From: an uncultured Acidobacteriota bacterium
GTDB lineage: Bacteria; Acidobacteriota; Terriglobia; Terriglobales; Acidobacteriaceae
Length of the DNA stretch: 7,410 bases
Direction of reading: 5' to 3'
Assembly: GCA_903932385.1 (NCBI GenBank)
Contig: CAIZGA010000314.1
Span: 1-7,410 of the forward strand
Below the pieces are notes generated by a model, which saw only the letters and a list, made by a program, of their open reading frames with translations, had not been told where the DNA came from and did no database searches. This document shows positions 6,785 through 7,410 of the stretch, piece by piece. The first letter of the stretch is position 1. Each line of letters begins with the position of its first letter. The position numbers were made by a program, and so were the translations under genes.

Positions 6785-6824
6785 ATGCCCCACTCTTCAA
6801 AAAAAGGAAGAGTGGGGCATTTTT
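6785..6824 (+). terminator. Rho-independent terminator after the PEGA gene
   Basis: A perfect 14-pair stem joins ATGCCCCACTCTTC (6785-6798) to its reverse complement (6807-6820) around an A-rich eight-base loop. It runs directly into a T-tract (6820-6824), and begins 18 bases after the PEGA stop. On the minus strand no T-run follows the hairpin immediately, although TTGTTTTA occurs farther on. It therefore looks directional, and could act only weakly for the convergent beta-lactamase-like gene that ends at 6835. Confidence 0.92.
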
Positions 6825-6834
6825 CTTGATGCGA

Positions 6835-7410
6835 TTATTTTGCCGGTGTTGCGAGGCCGCTGATGAGAACTTCAGAAAGATCGGAGATGATTTCCACTCC
6901 CGGATTACTGTCTGAGTAATTAACTTGCGGGATGTTGGTGACGGTAATGGTCATGGCGATGGCGCCGTGCTTGGTGTAGATGAGGGCGACGTCGCTACGA
7001 AAATGGTCGAGCGCGCCGGACTTGCTGGCGATATCTGTCTCGGCGAGTTCCCTGCCGGCGTAGTGATAGAACTGGTGCTTCAACACGCGCAGCATCTCTT
7101 CTGACGCGGCTTTGTTGACGATCTTGTCATGGTAGAGCAGATCGAGCAGCGTGACCATGTCGCGGGGGCAGCTGCGGCCGAGGCCATAAACGGCATTTTC
7201 CGGCTTGGCACCCTCGGTGGTCTGGGCAAAGGGCGGCGGCGTGCCGGCTGCAGGAACGGTGCCAGGTGCGGGCAGCGTGTGGTTGTTGAGCACTCCGCGC
7301 ATGAGGGCGGTGTGCTGCAGACCGAGCGATGCCATGCGCGCGTTGACTGCGTTACCGTTTACCTGCGTGAGTACGAGGTCGGTACCGGTGTTGTCGCTGA
7401 GTTCAATCAT
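6835..7410 (-). CDS. Class A beta-lactamase-like serine hydrolase, C-terminal part
   Basis: Partial gene. The frame is open to the window edge, and the ATG at 7410 is internal because the visible protein begins right at the SDN motif. The 191 visible residues contain IELSDNTGTD (SDN at 5-7), a CPRDMVTLLDLL helix at 81-92 like the PRDM helix of class A enzymes, and SKSGAL with the KSG triad at 130-132 (equivalent to KTG), followed by a strand carrying IAMTITVTN. The serine/lysine SxxK motif must lie outside the window. Family members are exported to the periplasm and either hydrolyse beta-lactams or act on peptidoglycan-like or other acyl substrates. Oddly, the stretch between SDN and PRDM carries a Pro/Ala-rich segment (about 47-62) and no ExxLN omega-loop motif, so true beta-lactamase activity is uncertain. 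The stop is TAA at 6837-6835. Confidence 0.85.
   Translation of the reverse strand: MIELSDNTGTDLVLTQVNGNAVNARMASLGLQHTALMRGVLNNHTLPAPGTVPAAGTPPPFAQTTEGAKPENAVYGLGRSCPRDMVTLLDLLYHDKIVNKAASEEMLRVLKHQFYHYAGRELAETDIASKSGALDHFRSDVALIYTKHGAIAMTITVTNIPQVNYSDSNPGVEIISDLSEVLISGLATPAK

Overview
The window looks like ordinary chromosomal DNA from a GC-rich, Gram-negative-type bacterium. The mix of genes (thrC-thrB, a compact modABC, an E. coli-like MurB, a secreted PEGA-domain protein and a class A beta-lactamase-like hydrolase) and the protein style fit Acidobacteriota (Terriglobia/Acidobacteriaceae). That placement is an inference from general resemblance, since no marker gene or rRNA is present.

Layout. 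Positions 38-2346 on the minus strand hold a two-gene threonine operon: thrC (threonine synthase) followed by thrB (homoserine kinase), joined by a 4-base ATGA overlap. A 131-base divergent intergenic region (2347-2477) separates it from the plus-strand molybdate ABC transporter operon modA-modB-modC (2478-4717). modA appears to have a -10 box placed for a leaderless message, and modC starts at a GTG overlapping the end of modB. The short minus-strand gene gap 4718-4731 separates modC from the convergent murB (4732-5772, minus strand). A 241-base region (5773-6013) with two small inverted repeats separates murB from a divergent plus-strand gene (6014-6766) for a secreted protein with a C-terminal PEGA domain. 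That gene ends at a strong rho-independent terminator (6785-6824). From 6835 to the window edge, minus strand, lies the C-terminal part of a class A beta-lactamase-like serine hydrolase; its N-terminus and catalytic SxxK motif lie beyond the window.

How the genes work together. ThrB phosphorylates homoserine and ThrC converts the product to threonine. ModA, ModB and ModC form one importer for molybdate. MurB makes UDP-N-acetylmuramic acid for peptidoglycan. The last protein belongs to the penicillin-recognising fold, but there is no sign that it is co-regulated with murB.

I found no mobile element, CRISPR array, phage gene, defence system or other obviously new multi-gene system. The observations most worth a second look are modest: the beta-lactamase-like protein without a recognisable omega-loop glutamate motif, a ModC without the usual Mop/TOBE domain, the probable leaderless modA start, and the uncharacterised PEGA protein.
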